Shown: positions 62,141-64,000 of the stretch, piece after piece | How the letters are laid out: each line of letters begins with the position of its first letter | How positions within the stretch are numbered: position 1 is the stretch's first letter | From: Phalacrocorax aristotelis | Lineage: Eukaryota > Chordata > Aves > Suliformes > Phalacrocoracidae | DNA length: 64,000 nucleotides | Direction: 5' to 3' | Assembly: GCF_949628215.1 (NCBI RefSeq) | Contig: NC_134279.1 | Location: 15,731,541-15,795,540, forward strand | The notes under the pieces: model-generated | The model's input: the letters and a program-made list of their open reading frames with translations, nothing else | The model's database searches: none | Told to the model about the DNA's origin: nothing | Translations under genes and position numbers: made by a program

Positions 62141-64000
62141 TATTTCTAAACCTGAATTCTAAATGAAAGCTTTCTTGCTCACCCTGGGGAAAAGCTTTAG
62201 AATCCTCCATGTTAGGCTGGATGTGAGTGCAGCAGTGATGTTCCTTCTCTTTTTTTTTTTCTTTTTTTCCCTGTGAACTGTTTTGTCCTGTACAATAGGT
62301 TTTAGTACTGTGACAATTTACCTCCCATACCTGGAGGGTTCTGAGCCCCATCTTTCACCCTGTGCTCAGGGTAGTTGTCAGATAGAGGCATAATCAAAGA
62401 GATAGTCAAGATGGAACAAGTGTGTATTTTCATCTGTCTTTTTGAGGCTGTACCTTAGAGTTAGCAGCTGCCGGTGGGTTGCTGGCATTGGGCTGTAAGG
62501 AAGATTTCATTTGGGTAGTTTAAAAGGACAAGGGAAATGCACTGAAGGAAGGGATTTATGTAAATAGTATGTATGTTGATGGTAATTTTGTATGATATCT
62601 TGTTGTGTGTTAGGTTAAGTGGAAGCCGCTGCTTCTTAATGGCATGCCAGCCTCATGATTCCACAAAAGGATTTGTTATGACTTACTACTCCGAGGACAA
62701 CTGCTCCATTAGCTTTGCTTCACAGTTCCTCTACTCAGGGAAACCTAGCATCAAACATGTTGCCGAAAGCAATCGGAGCTATTCCCAGGGCAGGCAAACT
62801 ACTGTACAGTCTCTTCTGTCAGTGACTACCAGGAAACCTGCTGCAGCACAGCTGGACCTCTGCCCTTTGTGCTCATGCTGTTGGAGCAGCCTTCCTGTCT
62901 CATGTAGTTTGCTTTTTCCCAGAAACAAGCCACAGGCAATTGGATTCCAAACAATCCCACCCTTAAGGTGTCTTTAAGGACCAGGTTTTAGCAGTTAATT
63001 ACCACCCAGTTAGGGGATGTTGGTACAGAATAAGGAGGTATTGGATGGGGATATTGGCCCAACCAGCAGATGGGAACTGAAAGGACCAGGAGAACAGGCT
63101 GCGGAGAAGCTCCTCCAGCTCTGTCATTGTGCCTATCCCTGTGGCCAGCTCACCGCATAATTTGTGGGTGCTTATGCTTCAGAGAATGAGCGCATTTGTA
63201 TTGCAACTGCTCAGCCTTGTATGACAGTGTTTAAGGGTACTTTTGGAGTCAGTCTGGAATGAGAACTGGACACACAGAGTATGACTGAGTCGTGAAAAAA
63301 TGGCAGCCTGTTATTGTGTCCCATCAACCAGGTATGGGGCTACCACCCAACTTCAAGAGGGAAGGGTGCAGAAGTCCCTCCAGAAAGGTGTGTTTTTTCT
63401 TAGTTTCCTTTAGCTAAAGGCAGATTTTGGTTCTAGAGAAGCCTCAAATGATTTGCTTTGATTTACCAGTTTTAGGGCAAGCCGTAAAATCTTTCAGCTC
63501 TGTCAGCTTAGAGATAACTGTAAACAGGTGAAATGTAGGATTAAAATAGAAAATTAATTTTAACCATCAAGTGCGCCACAAACAGCTACGGTACCTTTTG
63601 CTGATATATCTGAATTGGTGTATCTGTACGTATATCGTTGTGTATATATAATTTTTTTTCATCTACCCTATCATCTCTGCACCCAGAGCAGATGAGCAAA
63701 ATAAATTCAGTTCCAGAAGGAAATACATACTGTCTCTAGATCATCCTCTGAGTTAGAAGCTTGGCACAGTTCCAGCTTGGATTACTTTTATCTGTTTTTC
63801 TTTTTGGTGGGGAGGGAGAGACAAATCCTTTCCTCAGAAGTACTGCCATTCACATAAGGGGTGACACAGGCCTTGTGCAGCACATGACAGGAGGTAGGCT
63901 GTTAAATAGCAAAATTGGCTGCTAGGTGTCTCCACACTGTTTAATGAACTTTCGTATGAATGTGTTCGAAAAATCACTACATGGGTATACTATTTGGCTA
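62141..64000. other. Non-coding DNA, one moderately long frame
   Basis: A plus-strand frame of about 134 codons at 62573-62977 shows no domain. It contains CACAG and TTAG words that could act as splice sites but no consistent exon structure. Beyond it there is a short TA-rich segment near 63620-63660 and nothing else recognisable. Confidence 0.45.

Noticed and set aside
61917..62351. 144-codon minus-strand frame rich in Phe, Cys, Val and Gly
   Set aside because: It is created by translation of the A/C-rich tract at 62052-62140 and a nearby T-run.
62573..62977. 134-codon plus-strand frame
   Set aside because: No recognisable domain, motif or exon structure. Kept only as a note in the segment entry.
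1..64000. CRISPR array, bacterial operon, phage or plasmid system
   Set aside because: There are no regularly spaced repeats, no ribosome-binding-site-led gene chains and no long frames. Composition and repeats are vertebrate.

Overview
The window reads as non-coding vertebrate nuclear DNA, most likely avian. No complete gene can be supported. The base composition is AT-leaning, CpG is scarce by eye and there is no CpG island. Open frames are short and scattered on both strands, with a longest run of about 151 codons. That is roughly the maximum expected by chance in 64 kb of such sequence, and there is no operon-like or exon-chain layout. The bird inference rests on four things: low density of interspersed repeats, worn CR1 LINE pieces as the main recognisable LINE, several MIR-like SINE relics shared by amniotes, and repeated A/C-rich (or T/G-rich) low-complexity tracts common in bird assemblies. 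The species and locus cannot be named from sequence alone.

Layout. Positions 1-9.5 kb are bland unique DNA with two possible remnants of old palindromic amniote repeats. A MIR relic lies near 9.5 kb and an A/C tract at 10.0 kb. Positions 11.2-12.1 kb form the most structured block: a canonical G-quadruplex motif, a divergent pair of GATA motifs and homeodomain-type AT motifs, looking like a conserved developmental enhancer cluster. Similar enhancer-like text continues in patches to about 16.2 kb. A perfect cAMP-response element sits at 18.61 kb, and a kB site beside a TATA-like box at 19.3 kb. Positions 20-34 kb hold MIR relics, a tRNA A-box relic and little else. Positions 34.9-37.7 kb hold two MIR copies and a long-diverged unnamed repeat.

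At 42.5-42.8 kb the minus strand carries the most protein-like short frame in the window. It ends at a good splice donor consensus and is either an orphan exon or a degraded coding relic. CR1 fragments lie at 47.6-48.3 and 55.0-55.35 kb. A/C and T/G tracts recur at 26.7, 45.9, 54.7, 58.4 and 62.1 kb.

There is no evidence of a coherent multi-gene system. The plausible functional content is regulatory: long-range enhancers within a gene desert or a large intron. Conservation of these elements is inferred from motif density, not measured. A multi-species alignment (for example bird, turtle and mammal) and RNA-seq or ATAC-seq overlays would settle most calls.
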